Below are positions 53,611-62,765 of a stretch of 64,000 bases of DNA, one piece after another. The translations under genes were made by a program, and so were the position numbers. Positions within the stretch are counted from its first letter, which is position 1. The number at the start of each line of letters is the position of its first letter. The stretch comes from Paremcibacter congregatus (GTDB lineage Bacteria; Pseudomonadota; Alphaproteobacteria; Sphingomonadales; Emcibacteraceae). The stretch is taken from positions 3,937,501 to 4,001,500 of the forward strand of contig NZ_CP041025.1 in assembly GCF_006385135.1 (NCBI RefSeq), in the 5' to 3' direction. The notes beneath the pieces were generated by a model. The model did no database searches. It worked only from the letters and a program-made list of their open reading frames with translations, and had not been told where the DNA came from.

Positions 53611-54321
53611 ATGAGTAAAAGAAGAACAGTATTTCTTCCTGTTTTACTCCTATTCTTATTCGGTCAATCATATGTAGGATTTACATCTGCAAAAATGGAT
53701 GAGTGGACGGAGGAAGAAATAGGAAAGGTCGCTGTTAAAGCAGATAAAGCGGCCACAAAAAAACATTGGGAGAAAGCCATAAGATATGGTGAGCGAATGT
53801 TAAAGGGCAGCGAAGCCCTTTATGGGCAGGATAGCCCATACTACACTAGCCGGTTAAAAACGTTAATTCGATACTATGATAAAGCTGGCCATCTGGATCA
53901 AATTCCTGAAAAGGTAGAAAAGGCTTATATCCAATCAAAAAAATATTTTGATCCAAAACATGACACGGCCACCATAAGCCGCCTTGTTTACTATAAGCTA
54001 CTTATTACTCAAAAAAAATTCTCAAAGGCGATCCCATTAGTATATGAAAACATGGCTATCCTCAAAAACACAGAGGATGATGATTTCAGGAAATTACATT
54101 ACCTAGGGCAGTTAAATGGCCTCTACGGCATAACAGGCCAGTTCGTGCTGCAAGAAAAAATACTACTTGAGCAACTGGACCTGAATAAACGTCTGATAGG
54201 TCTAACGACAAAAGACAATATCAAAATCATCATGAATTTAGCGAAAAACTATTGCAGAAGAAAATTGGACGCTGAATTTGACACTCTCGTGCAGACCTAC
54301 GGCCTAAAATATAAGTGCTAG
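53611..54321 (+). CDS. Exported TPR-like protein, unknown function
   Basis: A 236-aa protein with signal peptide MSKRRTVFLPVLLLFLFGQSY ending near FTSA. Helical repeats of tetratricopeptide character follow (WEKAIRYGERMLKGSEALYG, then YYTSRLKTLIRYYDKAGHLD, then FSKAIPLVYENMAILKNTED). It is Lys- and Tyr-rich and A/T-rich at the DNA level. It is divergent from the second sigma/FecR system, 280 bp away. No family was recognised beyond the repeat type. It is the right-most intact gene of the A/T-rich block. Confidence 0.75.
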   Translation: MSKRRTVFLPVLLLFLFGQSYVGFTSAKMDEWTEEEIGKVAVKADKAATKKHWEKAIRYGERMLKGSEALYGQDSPYYTSRLKTLIRYYDKAGHLDQIPEKVEKAYIQSKKYFDPKHDTATISRLVYYKLLITQKKFSKAIPLVYENMAILKNTEDDDFRKLHYLGQLNGLYGITGQFVLQEKILLEQLDLNKRLIGLTTKDNIKIIMNLAKNYCRRKLDAEFDTLVQTYGLKYKC

Positions 54322-54479
54322 CTGCTGGAGTTAACATTAGAATAAATTAAGAAGAATTCTGGCTCAACTTCCTGTGAGTTATCGGGGGCTGGATCACCTT
54401 CGCCCTTTAAACTTTGTTTTTAGTTCACTAAACTCTAGTCCCGCCCCAAACCCAATAATATGCAAAGGTTCTCCCTGAT

Positions 54480-54578
54480 AATAACGAACTCTATATCGGC
54501 AAGCTGGTCTGGAACCGACAACGGTTCATCAAGAACCCCGCGACCGGCAAACGTGTCGCCCGTGACGTGCCCCGATTG
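54480..54578 (+). pseudogene. Serine recombinase fragment
   Basis: The frame reads NNELYIGKLVWNRQRFIKNP, then ATGKRVARDVP, which matches the 'recombinase' domain of large serine site-specific recombinases (family LNNELYIGRLVWNRQRF). Only about 32 codons remain and both sides are unrelated sequence. It marks a former integrative element at the right border of the A/T-rich block. Confidence 0.8.
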
Positions 54579-54596
54579 AGTGGTCCAATGTTTAAG

Positions 54597-54889
54597 TTAG
54601 GCTTTTGGCACTTTTGTCGTCCTGCTGTGACGGCTGGAACGTAGTGTAAGCCAAAACAGCCGGTCGGTGTTGTAGTGCTGCCGCCAGCGTTCGACTAATA
54701 TTTCTGCCTCTTTCAGAGTATAGAAAATCTCCATATTCAATAACTCATCTCTAAGTTTTCCATTAAAACTTTCGTTATGGCCATTCTTCCACGGCGAACC
54801 CGGTTCAATAAAAAGTGTTTTAGCCCCTACACACCTGAGCCAATCTCTGACTATTTGAGCTGTGAACTCAGCCCCGTAGCATATACGGA
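54597..54889 (-). pseudogene. IS3-family transposase fragment (C-terminal part)
   Basis: The minus strand reads [20 protein letters not shown], then [20 protein letters not shown], then [20 protein letters not shown] and WRQHYNTDR, matching the catalytic C-terminal half of an IS3-type transposase. The family ending (RPHSALGYRPP) is lost after YNTDR, and the N-terminal half is absent. It is a different IS3 subgroup from the fragment at 43661. The adjoining 54322-54479 stretch shows nothing recognisable. Confidence 0.88.
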
Positions 54890-54920
54890 AGGAATAAAGA
54901 ATATAAAATCAATATAATAT

Positions 54921-55210
54921 TTTCCGTGCTAGAAACCGTGCTAACTCTGAGCCGCCGTAAATCTAAAATAAAATTCAGAAAAAGTGGGTGCTTTTACAAA
55001 AAAAATTGATAACGGCAAAAATCTGGCTAAATACCCTTAAGACTTAACAAAAGGAACTGGGCGTTTCTCAATCGTCCGCACAATTGAGTTCACCGAGTAC
55101 AGCAACGCGCTACATCATCGGCGGCATAACGCCAATGCAAAAATTGGCTATGCATTCCATGGCCGCTTAACTGGTTCTACTTCTGAAGTACCCTAAAAAG
55201 GGGAGTATTA
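54921..55210 (+). repeat. 290-bp dispersed repeat, copy 3 of 3
   Basis: Same element as at 13317 and 18417, more diverged but collinear, from TTTCCGTGCTAGAAACCGTG to CCCTAAAAAGGGGAGTATTA. The A/T-rich lead-in (ATATAAAATCAATATAATATTTTCCG) also matches the sequence upstream of copy 1. It follows the IS3 fragment directly. Confidence 0.88.
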
Positions 55211-55351
55211 TCATTCATCCTCAGTCTCATCATCTAGTTATTTTCTGCCTCAGGTTTTCTATAATTTGGATTACGCTTCAGAAACTCCCAAACCCATACT
55301 GACGGTTTTTTACCATCCAGTTCTGCATATTGATTAATATCTGTATCTTCC

Positions 55352-56377
55352 TTATCTGTCATGAACCAAATAATCCACGATATTGTTCATGCCTGTTCTG
55401 ACCGGATCACAGACCGGGAGTTTGGTCTGTTGGCTTAAATCCGCCATATAGAATTTGGCGTCGTCATCCGTCATTCTGGAGGTATTAACCGAAATCCCCG
55501 CCACCTTCACATGGGGATTGGTCAGTTGGGCGGCTTCAATGTTTCTTCTGATGACGGTTTCCATATCTGGCAGCGCAAAGCCTTCCATAAAGGCCGTGTG
55601 GCTTCTGTCAGGATCATGACAGATAACAAGCGCATCCGGTTGACTACCATGGAGCAGACCGAGCGCCACCCCCGCATAAGCCGGATGGAACAAAGCCCCC
55701 TGTCCTTCGATAATATCCCAATGGTCTTTTGCATTTTCAGGACTGACCATCTCGGCAGCCCCTGAGATAAAGTCGGCCACAACCGCATCAATCCCGATAC
55801 CGCCGCCCGCAATGAGAATGCCTGTTTGACCCGTAGCTCTGAAGTCCGCCGCCATACCCCGGCTCTGCATTTCTTTTGCGATGGCAAGGGCCGCATATTT
55901 CTTGCCAATGGCACAGTCGGCGGCCACGGTCAGCAATCTCTTGCCGGATCGCTTCTGGCCATTACCTACTTTGAGCTCCTGGGTTGTCTGCCGCACATCA
56001 TAGATGGTTCGTCCAAGTTGCTTGGCCGTCTCTCGCAGGAACTCAATATCATTCAGTCTGGTATGAAGGCCTGCGGCAATATCAAGGCCAGCCCGCAAAG
56101 CCCCGCAGAGGGGAGCAACCCAGTTATCCGGCACATAGCCACCCAGATTAGCCACCCCGATCACCAGAGTTCCCACATTATGAACGGTCTTGGCTTCTAC
56201 CGGATTCAAGTCTTCAAGACCCAGATCGACCTTGCAACCGTCCAAGCGCATCTGGCCTTTACATTTTTCCGGGCACCATTCATGGATGCCGAAAGCGGTC
56301 TTCGCCAGACCATCTTCCTGAGCATCGCCCAGAAACAAAAGATAAGGGGTTTTAAGGTCAAGGGGTTTCTGTGTCAT
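55352..56377 (-). CDS. dgcN: DgcN-type N-acetyltransferase (DUF1611)
   Basis: A 341-aa DUF1611 protein. The C-terminal P-loop-like segment reads GKRLLTVAADCAIGKKYAAL (family DCALGK), followed by ATGQTGILIAGGGIGIDAVV and the EGQGALFHPAYAGV signature. Proteins of this family, with a DgcA racemase, N-acetylate D-glutamate or related D-amino acids so that they can be epimerised to the L-form. A dgcA-like gene is four genes upstream in the same operon, which supports the assignment. It is cytoplasmic and the last gene of the unit. Confidence 0.88.
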   Translation of the reverse strand: MTQKPLDLKTPYLLFLGDAQEDGLAKTAFGIHEWCPEKCKGQMRLDGCKVDLGLEDLNPVEAKTVHNVGTLVIGVANLGGYVPDNWVAPLCGALRAGLDIAAGLHTRLNDIEFLRETAKQLGRTIYDVRQTTQELKVGNGQKRSGKRLLTVAADCAIGKKYAALAIAKEMQSRGMAADFRATGQTGILIAGGGIGIDAVVADFISGAAEMVSPENAKDHWDIIEGQGALFHPAYAGVALGLLHGSQPDALVICHDPDRSHTAFMEGFALPDMETVIRRNIEAAQLTNPHVKVAGISVNTSRMTDDDAKFYMADLSQQTKLPVCDPVRTGMNNIVDYLVHDR

Positions 56378-56409
56378 TTTAGGTTGTCTCTTTCATAATA
56401 GGCAATAGT

Positions 56410-57459
56410 TCAAACGGATTGCATCCAACCAAAGCGGTCAGCTGTTCGACCTTCCTGGATATCAAGCAGCTGTTTACGGAGCGTTCGCGTGATGGGACCA
56501 GGTTCATCACTAAAGACATATTCCGTCCCTGACGCTTCCTTCAAAGATCTGATCGGCGATACAACCGCCGCTGTACCACAGGAGAATGCCTCTGTGACGC
56601 TTCCAGTCTCAATCTCCTTGATCAATTCATTGATATCAATCCTTCTCTCTGCAATACGCAGGCCTAAATCTTCAGCCAGTGTCAAAAGAGACTGGCGGGT
56701 AATGCCCGGCAGGAAGCTATTTTGTAAGGTAGGGGTATGCAGTTCCCCTTCTCTGACCACAAAGAAATTCATCAAGGAGAGCTCCTCAATGTATTTGCTT
56801 TCTAACGGGTCCAACCACAGGCTGGTGGCGCAGCCCAGTTGTCTCGCTCTTGTTAAGGACTGGAAGCCCGCCGCATAATTGCCGGCGGCTTTAACACCAC
56901 CTGTTCCGCCCACGGCAGACCGGCTGTTCCGCCGTTCAATCAAGACCGACTTCATGTCCTTGGAAAAAGGAATGGTCGGTGCCGCGTGGATTGTAAACTG
57001 ATAACTCTCTGAGGGTTCAATACTCAGTGAATAGTCCGTGCCGTATAAGGACGGTCTTAAGTAGAGAGCGCCATCCGCCTCTCGGGGGATGACATCGGCA
57101 TATAACCGCGAGAGAAGGTTGACCCCATAAACAAACATTTCTCTGGGCACCGGCGGCATACACATCCGTTCGGCAGAGCGCCTGAACCGCACCGCATGAT
57201 CATACGGCCTGAAGATTTGCGGTGTCACTTGATGGACAAAATAGGCCTTCATTCCTTCAAAAATACTCTGAGCATATTGAACCGCCGTGGAACCGCCGGA
57301 GAGCCTATGGTCCCGGTCAAAACCGAGTTCCACCTCCGACCACTGGCCATTCTTATATTGGGCCACACAGATGGCCGGCAGGACCGCCTTGCCGAATGTC
57401 CTGTCTTCCGGCATCTTCTTGGCCGCGACCGCGTCCAATATATCTTGTCTTATATACAT
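56410..57459 (-). CDS. Branched-chain amino acid aminotransferase (fold-type IV PLP enzyme)
   Basis: A 349-aa protein of the long BCAT type. The PLP lysine is Lys190 in GTGGVKAAGNYAAG. Other landmarks are SIFEGMKAYF, LYLRPSLYGTD, the Glu in YIEELSLMNFFVV, and SLLTLAEDLGLRIAERRI. It interconverts branched-chain amino acids and 2-oxo acids; related fold-IV enzymes act on D-amino acids. In this operon it may transaminate amino acids released by the peptidases. It lies 32 bp from dgcN. Confidence 0.93.
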   Translation of the reverse strand: MYIRQDILDAVAAKKMPEDRTFGKAVLPAICVAQYKNGQWSEVELGFDRDHRLSGGSTAVQYAQSIFEGMKAYFVHQVTPQIFRPYDHAVRFRRSAERMCMPPVPREMFVYGVNLLSRLYADVIPREADGALYLRPSLYGTDYSLSIEPSESYQFTIHAAPTIPFSKDMKSVLIERRNSRSAVGGTGGVKAAGNYAAGFQSLTRARQLGCATSLWLDPLESKYIEELSLMNFFVVREGELHTPTLQNSFLPGITRQSLLTLAEDLGLRIAERRIDINELIKEIETGSVTEAFSCGTAAVVSPIRSLKEASGTEYVFSDEPGPITRTLRKQLLDIQEGRTADRFGWMQSV

Positions 57460-57488
57460 CTCATTCCGTCTCTATTCTAATTAATCAA

Positions 57489-58112
57489 TTACCTTGCGGC
57501 ATCGCCGCTACACCAGTTCAACGCCTGTTCCAATCGGTCATGGCCCCAGAACAGTTCACCGTCAGGCGTGACAAAACTTGGCACGCCAAATATCCTCTTA
57601 CTTTCCGCTTCTTTTGTATAAGATCGCAGGATACCTTTAATGAATTCGCTCTGGCTTTGCGGCAAAATGACTGACGCATCCTGCGCCATATCTTCTAGAA
57701 TTCTAACGACGGTTCCCCATTCTGCTATATCCTTCCCCTCGGCAAATTCAGCCTGAAAAACCCGCTTGGTGAAAGTGCCCCGTTGTACACCATCCGGCAA
57801 GCAGAGCGCCACCCGCGCCGCTAACAGACCGTTTTGGGGAAAAATATGGAGTGGCTTCTGGAACGTCAATCCATATAGAGCGGCACAACGCTCCATATCC
57901 CGCCACATGTAATCCCCTTTTCTTTTAAAGATATTAAAGGGAGAACTGTTCCAGCCCTGGCTTTCAAAGGTCGGACCCAACAGAAATGGCCGCCACCTCA
58001 CTGCAATACCCCGGACCTGAGCCCAAGCTCCAATCTGGACTGTCGCAAGATAAGAATAGGATGACGCAAAGTCATACCAAAACTCTAGATATATTTCAGC
58101 CTCTTCTTTCAT
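57489..58112 (-). CDS. DsbA-fold 2-hydroxychromene-2-carboxylate isomerase-like protein
   Basis: A 207-aa protein with the kappa-class GST/HCCA isomerase layout: EFWYDFASSYSYLATVQIGA at the N-terminus, with Ser where DsbA has the CxxC cysteines, RPFLLGPTF, then a helical insert, then IFGVPSFVTPDGELFWGHDRLEQAL. Such proteins use glutathione in isomerisation. The link to amino-acid catabolism is unclear. It is 29 bp from the aminotransferase but separated from dgcA by 224 bp that includes G- and A-runs, so an internal promoter may exist there. Confidence 0.88.
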   Translation of the reverse strand: MKEEAEIYLEFWYDFASSYSYLATVQIGAWAQVRGIAVRWRPFLLGPTFESQGWNSSPFNIFKRKGDYMWRDMERCAALYGLTFQKPLHIFPQNGLLAARVALCLPDGVQRGTFTKRVFQAEFAEGKDIAEWGTVVRILEDMAQDASVILPQSQSEFIKGILRSYTKEAESKRIFGVPSFVTPDGELFWGHDRLEQALNWCSGDAAR

Positions 58113-58336
58113 AATGTCTTTTCCTGCTCATGCTAGAATATTAAATCTCAATAGCTTTGGCCCGAAGGCAAAAAAAAGGGGGGGGACAGGTTCACCGGAT
58201 AGTTTTGACCTGTCACCCAAGTGTGGTAGAGCACACGCAAAGAAAGGAGGAGGGATGTTTACGCGGCTCTACCTTAGACGTCTTTCTGACCCATCTTTAG
58301 ATTTAGGGGGGTATTGTTTTCACTTTCGTCATCGCC

Positions 58337-59446
58337 TTAGATCACAATTTTAGTCTTCTCATCCAGATAGCTTTCCTTGATTTCAGCTCCATGTCCCGGC
58401 GTGTCCGGTAAGTGCAAAAGCCCCCCAACCTTAGTATCGAAAACAACCCCGCCAATGACTGGGTCGCTTTTGAAATGATAGGCGCTATCCAAATCTAGAA
58501 AAACAATGTTGGGTCGCGCCATAGCGAGATGGGCGGCCGCCGAGAGACCGAGCCTGCTTTCTCCAAAACAGCCAATCATGCATTTGGCGCCAGCCGACTC
58601 GGCGATGGCATTGATCTTGAGGCCCGTATGGATGCCGCCAGCCTTGCCCAGTTTGATGTTCAAATAATCAGCAGCTCCTAGCTTGATAAGCTTCAAGGCA
58701 TCCTTGTCTGTGAAAACACTCTCGTCCGCACAGATCGGTAGGCCCACTTTCTCTCTCAAGCGGACAAACCCATCATGATCCCAGGCCTTCAGTGGCTGCT
58801 CGGAATATTGGAGACCCAGAGGCTGCATCGCCCTAATGTTGGCAACCGCTGTGGGATAGTCCCAGCCCTGATTGCTGTCTATCTTGATGGCTATATCAGG
58901 CCCCACCAGATCACGTACGGCTTTCACATGGGCCACATCCTCTAACCCCGGGCGGCCCACCTTCATCTTGATGGCATCAAAGCCCGCATCCAATATGGCC
59001 TGCGCTTGAGCGACAGTCTCCTCAACGGTGGCCTGCTGCCCAATAGTGAGGTCAGTTCTGATCTCCCGGCGTTCTCCACCGAGGAAACGGTAGAGCGGCA
59101 TGTTGGCCGCCTTGGCGGCAATATCATAAAGCGCCATATCAAAGGCGGAGCGGATAGACGGCTCCCCTACCGTGAAGGCATTCAGTTCCACCATACGGGC
59201 GTCTATGGCGAGTGCGTCCTTACCTTTGAGGAGGCGTGCAAATAACTGTGCTGTCTCAAAGTTGGTTTCAGGGCTGTCACCGGTGATGTAAGGGGTTGGG
59301 CTTGCTTCCCCCCAACCACATAGACCGCTCTCCGTCACAATCTTGATGATGACATTATCCGCGCTGTCAATTTCACCGATGGCCACCTTGAGGGGCTGGG
59401 TGAAAGGGATTTGCAGTTTACCGATTTCAATATGGTCTATCTTCAT
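58337..59446 (-). CDS. dgcA: DgcA-type dipeptide epimerase / N-acyl amino acid racemase (enolase superfamily)
   Basis: A 369-aa enzyme of the mandelate-racemase/muconate-lactonising group. Catalytic features are the Lys pair in DAIKMKVGRPG, metal ligands in IKIDSNQGW, YSEQPLK and CADESVF, and the second-face Lys in LNIKLGKAGG. Members include L-Ala-D/L-Glu epimerase and DgcA. Together with the dgcN-like gene it points to epimerisation of N-acetyl-D-glutamate or of D-containing dipeptides. Its ATG overlaps the M28 stop by 4 bp (ATGA). Confidence 0.9.
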   Translation of the reverse strand: MKIDHIEIGKLQIPFTQPLKVAIGEIDSADNVIIKIVTESGLCGWGEASPTPYITGDSPETNFETAQLFARLLKGKDALAIDARMVELNAFTVGEPSIRSAFDMALYDIAAKAANMPLYRFLGGERREIRTDLTIGQQATVEETVAQAQAILDAGFDAIKMKVGRPGLEDVAHVKAVRDLVGPDIAIKIDSNQGWDYPTAVANIRAMQPLGLQYSEQPLKAWDHDGFVRLREKVGLPICADESVFTDKDALKLIKLGAADYLNIKLGKAGGIHTGLKINAIAESAGAKCMIGCFGESRLGLSAAAHLAMARPNIVFLDLDSAYHFKSDPVIGGVVFDTKVGGLLHLPDTPGHGAEIKESYLDEKTKIVI

Positions 59447-61083
59447 TTGTCGTCTTCTTTATTGGTTTTGTCATAGTCTTTGCTAAAATCATTAGGGCCG
59501 GTCGGTAGGGACTTACGCGGCATACGGTCCTCTCTCATGGCGGCGTTATAAAGAAAGCTCGCCAAGATTACTGACGCCTGCTTAAGGTCTTTCTCATAGG
59601 CATGATTAAACACATCAAGCTGGGTATGATGAAGTCGGTTAAAATAATCCAAAGGCTCGTGTATGAAGGTAAAACCCGGCAAACCAACCTGATCAAATAC
59701 CACATGGTCTGTGCTATAAGTCTTGTTCAAGGTAACCTCGGTTGCCCCCAGATCATGAAACGGCTGGAACCAGTCTTCAAAGACTTTGGCTGCCGCCACA
59801 TTCTCTTCGGCGTAAATCCCCCTGATCTTGCCGGAACCATGATCCAGGTTGAAATAAACAGAAAAACGCTCATGATCTTTTTGGGACTTGATCGGATAAC
59901 CACCAAAAGTCTGTGCCGCCATAGGCGCCATATATTTGAGCCGCTCATCTTGGCCGTCAGGGCGCGTTGCCAGATGGTCATGAACATATTGCTGGGAACC
60001 GTAAAGTCCCTGTTCTTCTCCGCCCCACAAACCAACACGGATTGTCCTTTTGGGCTTGATGCCGATGGCCTTTAATATCCGGACCGCTTCCATAACAACA
60101 GCAACACCGGTCGCATTATCAACCGTTCCGTCACCGCCAGCCCAACTGTCCATATGAGCCCCCGCCATCACGATTTCAGGGTCCCTGCCCTTACCCGAGA
60201 TGTCTGCAAGTGTGCTATAGGCCTTATTGTCCTCCTCATGGAAATCTACATCCACATTGAGGCTGAGAGTGACCTCACTTGTTTTATTAAGGAGACGAAC
60301 TGCCTTGTCGTAATCCTCGGCAGATAAGGCCACACCCGGCAGGGTGGCGGGGTGATCCGAGCGATACAGATAATCATCAGAGTTAATGATCATACCGCTG
60401 CGCCTTGCTCTTCGCACCTGAGCCACGGCCCCTTCTTCTGTAAGAAAGTCATTCAGTTCATTGAGGAAAGCCATGGTTTTTAGAAAGCTTTTTTCGAACT
60501 TCTTACCCTTGTCCTTCAGAGGAACATCATATTGCCCTTTCTTTTTAAGACTTTCCCCGTCATGACGCACAAATGGCTTTTTATTTGGTTCTTTCTGTTC
60601 GGGAATTTTACTGACCAGAACAATCTTGCCCCGCAGTTTGCCTTTATATTTTTCAAAGTCTTTGACTGTTTTCATCGGGGCATGGAGGATCCCTGCTTCT
60701 AAAAGCCCATCCGTTCCCGGTAGCCATGTCAGTGGCAAAGCCGTCAGTTGCACCTTACGGGGTGAGGTCATAAAGACCTGAATACTGTTGGCACTCCAGC
60801 CCCTGCCAAACTCAAACGCTTCAAGATGGGCATTTTTCAGCCCCCATTCTGTCAACTTTTCTTTTGTCCATTCATTCGCCTCCAGCATCTGGGGCGAACC
60901 GGTCAACCTTGGCCCGATTGTATCAGACAGATGGCTTAAGGTTTCCATAACCTGGGACCGGTTAAATCCCTCATCCCGGATTTTGGTCACAATATCCAGA
61001 TCAACCTCAGAGGCCTGCGCCCAACGTGTCATGGCCAGGAGCAGGAGAGTGTAGCAGGATAGTATTCTGGTAAACTTATGCAT
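59443..61083 (-). CDS. Exported M28-family zinc peptidase
   Basis: A 546-aa protein with a signal peptide (MHKFTRILSCYTLLLLAMTRWAQA). M28 ligands are visible: GAHMDSW (His, Asp), DNATGVAV (bridging Asp), GGEEQGLYGS (catalytic Glu and ligand Glu), FNLDHGSG (Asp) and STDHVVFD (His). A PA-like insert covers about residues 120-290. The family cleaves N- or C-terminal residues of peptides (carboxypeptidase Q/aminopeptidase types). It overlaps the S12 stop by one base (TGATG), implying coupling. Confidence 0.95.
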   Translation of the reverse strand: MHKFTRILSCYTLLLLAMTRWAQASEVDLDIVTKIRDEGFNRSQVMETLSHLSDTIGPRLTGSPQMLEANEWTKEKLTEWGLKNAHLEAFEFGRGWSANSIQVFMTSPRKVQLTALPLTWLPGTDGLLEAGILHAPMKTVKDFEKYKGKLRGKIVLVSKIPEQKEPNKKPFVRHDGESLKKKGQYDVPLKDKGKKFEKSFLKTMAFLNELNDFLTEEGAVAQVRRARRSGMIINSDDYLYRSDHPATLPGVALSAEDYDKAVRLLNKTSEVTLSLNVDVDFHEEDNKAYSTLADISGKGRDPEIVMAGAHMDSWAGGDGTVDNATGVAVVMEAVRILKAIGIKPKRTIRVGLWGGEEQGLYGSQQYVHDHLATRPDGQDERLKYMAPMAAQTFGGYPIKSQKDHERFSVYFNLDHGSGKIRGIYAEENVAAAKVFEDWFQPFHDLGATEVTLNKTYSTDHVVFDQVGLPGFTFIHEPLDYFNRLHHTQLDVFNHAYEKDLKQASVILASFLYNAAMREDRMPRKSLPTGPNDFSKDYDKTNKEDDK

Positions 61084-62732
61084 CAGTATTTCTCTAGTTT
61101 TTTTAAGTTGTTCGCTGTCGGTTGTAGACGCTTAAAATCGAGGTCATGGAAATCGAAGCTAAAATCCGTGAGCTTTGAGATCGCTTTCATGGTGAAGCCT
61201 TCAGGGTTACCGTCATAGCCTGTCGTGAACCTCACATAAGCATCTGCGTTGAGGCTCCTGTCTTCCCAGCGGACAATAAAGATGCCAGGTTTGTAAGGCG
61301 CCATACTACCCTTGAGGCGTACTGACCGGACTGAGGTAAAAGTGAGGCCCTCCCCGGTCTCTCTTATGTCCACATCCCCAAACCACGGATCTTTGTAAAC
61401 ACCCGCATAGCGGCCAAGATCACCGTCGGGCGTATAAGGCGCCGCCTCAAGGTCAGGCACAGTTTTTGCGGCATCAACGACCCGTATCTTCTGTTGCTCA
61501 TGGAGTTTAGATACCCAATCCAATTTAGTGTCCGCCAGATAGGCCTCCAGAATGGAATAAACAATGGCATGCTTGTCATAACCAGCCTGCTGGTTGGTAT
61601 AAACAACAACACCAAGATCAAGGTCAGGAACCATCACATTGAGGCTGGTCATGCCTTGCAGACCGCCTGAATGCTTGGCCACCTTGACCCCATACATGTC
61701 CTCCAGGAACCAGCCAAGACCATAAGCTGAAAAGTTTGTCCCAAACCAGCCCTGTTTATTTGTGGATACAGGTGTGATGGTTTGGGGGGTCAATATGCGG
61801 GCCTGTTCGGCTTTCGAAAGGAACACTTCACCGCCAGGAAGCTTGCCTTTTTCCAAATGCATATGATGCCATTTGAGAATACTTTTGATGCTACACTGGA
61901 TGCCACCCGCTGCAGCAGTAATCGAATGCTCGTATACTTCCTCAAGGCGGAAGGTGGTTTGAAGTTTACCATCCAGCAGCACATGGGGTTCGGCGATATT
62001 CCGGTGCCCTTTGAGGCGACTGCGATTGGCCGCACAGTGCTTCATGCCAAGAGGCTTTAAAATTCGGCGATCAACAAAATCCTCATAAGACATACCAGAT
62101 ACGGCCGCAATCACTTCACCTGCTACGATATAAAGCAGATTGTCATAGGCATACTCGGTCCTGAAGCTACTGACAGGCTTCAGGTGGCGCAAGTTGCGAA
62201 TGATTTCGTCCCGGCTAAAGCTTGAAGTTGGCCAAAACATCAGATCCCCGGCCCCAAGGCCAAGACCACTGTTATGAATGAGCAGATCCTTGACAGTGAA
62301 CTCCCGCGTCACCCACGGATCATGCATCTGGAAGGCGGGGATATAGTCGATGACTTTATCATCCCACTTGATCCGGCCTTCATCAACGAGAAGCGCCAGA
62401 GCGGCTGCGGTAAAGGATTTTCCGGTTGAGGCAATGGAGAATAATGTCTCCTCGTCAACTTTACCTTTTTTGCCAACTTCCCTGACACCGTAGCCTTTGG
62501 CATGGATGACCTTACCGTCCTTGATAATGCCAACCGCCATGCCTGGCACCTGGAAGATCTCCATAGTCCGCTCAACAAGCCGGTCTATCTCAGTGGTCGT
62601 GAGGCCGCTGTTTTCCTGGCTTTGAGAGGGGCTACCGGCGTAGACCTGAACGCCAGTAAACACGGTCAGGCTTCCTGACAAAGAGAGCGTCAAGGCTGCT
62701 GCAATAGTCACTCGTTTTAAAAAATGCTTGAT
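61083..62732 (-). CDS. Exported S12 serine hydrolase, probable ATC start
   Basis: About 549 aa if started at ATC 62732, which follows AGGAGG with a 5-nt spacer and gives the basic n-region KHFLKR of a normal signal peptide. The first conventional start, GTG 62711, lies 26 nt from the ribosome-binding site and would lose that n-region. Motifs are intact: STGK (in FSIASTGKSF), YDN (in EYAYDNLLYI) and HSGG. It may be a D-aminopeptidase or D-esterase; D-residue specificity would suit the dgcA/dgcN neighbours. It is second in the operon, after the DUF819 transporter. Confidence 0.88.
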   Translation of the reverse strand: MKHFLKRVTIAAALTLSLSGSLTVFTGVQVYAGSPSQSQENSGLTTTEIDRLVERTMEIFQVPGMAVGIIKDGKVIHAKGYGVREVGKKGKVDEETLFSIASTGKSFTAAALALLVDEGRIKWDDKVIDYIPAFQMHDPWVTREFTVKDLLIHNSGLGLGAGDLMFWPTSSFSRDEIIRNLRHLKPVSSFRTEYAYDNLLYIVAGEVIAAVSGMSYEDFVDRRILKPLGMKHCAANRSRLKGHRNIAEPHVLLDGKLQTTFRLEEVYEHSITAAAGGIQCSIKSILKWHHMHLEKGKLPGGEVFLSKAEQARILTPQTITPVSTNKQGWFGTNFSAYGLGWFLEDMYGVKVAKHSGGLQGMTSLNVMVPDLDLGVVVYTNQQAGYDKHAIVYSILEAYLADTKLDWVSKLHEQQKIRVVDAAKTVPDLEAAPYTPDGDLGRYAGVYKDPWFGDVDIRETGEGLTFTSVRSVRLKGSMAPYKPGIFIVRWEDRSLNADAYVRFTTGYDGNPEGFTMKAISKLTDFSFDFHDLDFKRLQPTANNLKKLEKY

Positions 62733-62765
62733 TGTTTCCTCCTGAAGATATTGTTATTTTAATCT

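Noticed and set aside
58113-58336. Small plus-strand gene at 58114-58353
   Set aside because: It starts opposite the DsbA-like gene's start, runs through a poly-G tract, overlaps dgcA and has no recognisable domain.
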